Assembly (NCBI GenBank): GCA_001931905.2
Contig: MSJI02000802.1
Location: 1-31,720 of the forward strand
Length of the DNA stretch: 31,720 bases
Source of the DNA: Cladosporium sp. IMV 00045
Taxonomy: Eukaryota; Ascomycota; Dothideomycetes; Cladosporiales; Cladosporiaceae
Direction: 5' to 3'
The notes under the pieces were generated by a model. The model was not told the DNA's origin and ran no database searches. It was given only the letters and a program-made list of their open reading frames with translations. A program made the position numbers and the translations under genes. Position 1 is the stretch's first letter. Each line of letters opens with the position of its first letter. Positions 29,071 through 31,720 of the stretch are shown here, in pieces.

Positions 29071-31720
29071 TGCGCATCTGTGCTGCTTCCAGAAGCGAAC
29101 GAGGGCACAGGCGTGGTGTTCAGGCCAAGGCAGAGTAATAAGACTGAATTGGAATTTTCCTTGGAAGTGTGCGTCGGAGATGCCAGCAGTGACGAGTCAG
29201 TTCGGTGATATGGCCCTGTGTCAATCTCTAGCGGTGGATGATTCGATGTCTCAGTGTCGCGTCGGTGCTAATGCAGAGTGTGAAGTGAGGTGGCAGTAGC
29301 AGGCAGTAGTGCGATCAGCATGCGGCAGATGATGGGCAGCAGCAGTACTGGGGAGGACGGAGGATGCCAGTTTTATGATAGAGGGCGGGAAAAGATGCCT
29401 GAGTGGACTTGAAGGCTGTTTGGGTGTAGTGCAACGGGGCGTAACTGCGGCACTTGGGTGTGATACCGGTCAGGATGCGAGCACGAGGGAAGACGTGTGG
29501 TCGAGTACGATTCTTGACCGAAGAGGGAGTTGATCGCAAGGTTGGTTGGTTCGGTTGGCTGTGTGCGCCCATCTTCACGCTTCCAGCTCAGGCTGGCTGG
29601 GAAGCTCGAGTCGACGTCATCTTCGACAAGGATCAAGGCCTGTCTCGAAATATCCCGAGCCATGCCCTTTTCGATGCCCGATCGATCGTCAAAGACTCTC
29701 GCCGATTCCTCATGGATTTTCCAGACGTTTTAATGTAATATTTGGACAGATATCTATAGTGAAGTTTGGCAGACAAATACACCAACACATTCGAGGCTGT
29801 GTGCATATGCTGAAGCTACGATATGATGTATGCACCCACCAAGTACCGGATAGCGCAATCTGCAGACCTCCACGAGGCCAAGGAGCCACAGAATAGCAGT
29901 ACACTTTAAGCTAGCATCCCCGACTCGACAGATATCGTCTGTATAGCTGCCTTACGACTTCATCAGTACATGACTTGAAGGCTGTTACGCCTTTGAGTCA
30001 ATCGAATCGTCACGCAATAGCCCTCAAAGCACATACCGCACACGACTTTCTACGCTGAATCTGCGTTTAACACCGATAAACTGGCCGGCACTTGGGCTCG
30101 TGGTCTTGCTGGCTTCATCCCGGGCGGCATGTCACTGTTCGTGCACAGCACAGGCTCTGCGAAGGCCTGATGAATACTGCAATCCAAGGACATGTGAGGG
30201 CATGTGAGGAAACAATAACATGCTCACTACTATGGCATGACCAGGCAACGCCCAACATCTGATTGTCATAGTTTATTCTCATGTGCTGTGCAACCGAGCT
30301 CTGTTTGGAGACTTGCAGGCTATACCTCTCGGCGGCCAGGATCCGAAAGAGAGCTGTCACCGGTCATGAATATATCTTGAGACTCGAGTAATACTGCAGC
30401 CTTGTCTACCTCGGACATGGCCACATACCGGCCGAGAGAGAGAGTGGAGTATTTGCCTCCTGGCACCTGATTACTAGGCTGAGTAGCCTTACACCAAGAT
30501 CCGGAGTCGACCGAATTGGTTACACGTGGACTCTCAATCGCAATGCCATCACGGCCATATGATGAACGCCGCATTTCCGGTCGTCGCAAGCTGTATGATG
30601 ATTTTCAGATCACCCACGCGAACATCTTCCTATCTCAATAAGGAGGCGTCATCCACAGGTCAATGCGTGTAGGGCAGTATTGCGAATCAATTCATTCCAA
30701 ACATTACCCCGGTACCCCAAGCTGATATCGTGGGATGCCTTGTTGCTATTTGTAGCATGCATTTGATTGATGAGATGAATACCTATTTGCAATACATGCA
30801 GCCCCGTGTGTCAGTATGTCAATTTTGTTTATGTTCGTCGTCAGCAGCCTGAAACGTGTATGGAGTGCGAGCCCCCAGCGCAGTGCTCACAATTCTTACA
30901 TGTGAGTGAGCAATTCGATCTGTCAGAACAGGACGGAGGAAAAGTGCCGAATGGAATAGGAGCTCGACAAAAACAATGATTCAAGACAAGACGAGGATGA
31001 CCCTGATTCTTCTTCCCGTCGTGCCCGTCCTTTCCTTCCTCGGCGATGATATGCTGCCAAGAGGTCGCAAAAAGCGAGACTGGGATTGTTGCGATTGGCA
31101 GGCGAGAGGAGACGGCAGAAGAGGCATGGCATGGCATGGATAATACCGTATGTGTGCAGGGCGGAAAAGGCAAAGAGAGACGAACGAGAGACAAGAGCAA
31201 AGAGTGGGCGATAGGGTGTTTCACGCTAGACATGCCTAGCGACTCAGGGCTGCTTGTGCTGAAGCTCCCGGTGCAGATCAACTATTTGCAAGTTAGCAAG
31301 TACTAGTCTTCTCGGCCGCCAGCCGTTTCACACTACTGAACTGTGCTGCTGTAGTAGTGGAAGAAGAAGCAGACAGGAGAGCAGATCACGAGACTGTGAC
31401 ATGTTATTGTTGCCGCCACCAAACAAGTTACCTCACTCTTCATCATATTATTCAGAGTCCACACAATACTACCACCGGTATCTTACAATAATCACTCATG
31501 TTCACCGCCATCATCCCCACCGTCGTCACATCATCCGCCGTCCAGGGCTCTTCCTAGCGCTGTGGCACGTCCCTTTTGCCAGCGTTTCAACTTGACCACT
31601 AAACCCCGTCTGTGTTCGCCGTCAGACCTCCTCCAACACCGTCTGTGTCAACGCCCCAGCGGCCGTCGCGCCAACATCTTCCGCCCTCACTTCCGCCGCT
31701 CACCAATTCCTCTACTCTTC
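29071..31720. other. Gene-poor right end of the window
   Basis: About 2.65 kb. The left part is the promoter/leader of the minus-strand DUF7514-like gene. Open frames at 30320-30589 minus (89 codons) and 30841-31281 minus (146 codons) show no domain. A GGCATGGCATGGCATGG triplication lies at about 31125-31138. From about 31480 the sequence becomes CA/CT-rich on the plus strand with a CCGTCAG acceptor-like site at 31619-31625, as in a fungal 5' leader, so a plus-strand gene may begin beyond the edge. Confidence 0.4.

Noticed and set aside
30320..30589. An 89-codon minus-strand frame
   Set aside because: Looks mildly protein-like but has no domain, no clear splice partners and a weak context; not supportable.
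30841..31281. A 146-codon minus-strand frame with Ser/Cys-rich sequence
   Set aside because: No signal peptide, domain or sensible Cys spacing; probably chance in the upstream region of the next gene.

Overview
The window is nuclear genomic DNA of a filamentous ascomycete. The evidence is short GT-AG introns (about 45-160 nt) with CTAAC/CTGAC-like branch points, CT-rich leaders, and proteins of fungal type (Cdc14 with a long Ser/Pro tail, a DUF1996-WSC secreted protein, a DUF7514-like protein, a STAND/ankyrin protein). I infer Dothideomycetes, possibly Mycosphaerellales, from overall protein character only; no marker settles it. There are no tRNA, rRNA, CRISPR or intact transposon features that I can support.

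Layout. 0-1.7 kb: a SET-domain lysine methyltransferase (minus), divergent from the mitotic-exit phosphatase CDC14 (plus, 2.7-4.9 kb). 4.9-8.0 kb: a long gap with simple repeats, the last part being the promoter/leader of transketolase (plus, 8.0-10.4 kb). 12.1-13.6 kb: a secreted DUF1996-WSC protein (plus), convergent with a large C2H2 zinc-finger protein (minus, 14.6-17.9 kb). The latter is flanked on both sides by inverted pairs of the octamer CCTCAGGT. 18.7-19.1 kb: a small hydrophilic fungal protein (minus). 19.6-24.1 kb: an accessory-looking island. It holds an ankyrin protein with a STAND-like N-terminus and an apparent one-base frameshift (minus), a divergent orphan gene built of exon-sized repeats whose third copy is decayed (plus), and an uncertain small ORF. 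24.3-25.8 kb: the clamp-loader subunit RFC5 (minus, seven exons). 26.8-29.1 kb: a DUF7514-like protein (minus). 29.1-31.7 kb: no recognisable gene; the right edge may be the leader of the next gene.

The conserved genes are unrelated housekeeping functions (mitotic exit, DNA replication, pentose phosphate pathway, protein methylation), so there is no cluster in the operon sense. All exon joins given here were derived by reading splice sites and checking that frame and family similarity continue across the junction; none is confirmed by RNA data. The part most likely to hold something undescribed is 19.6-24.1 kb.
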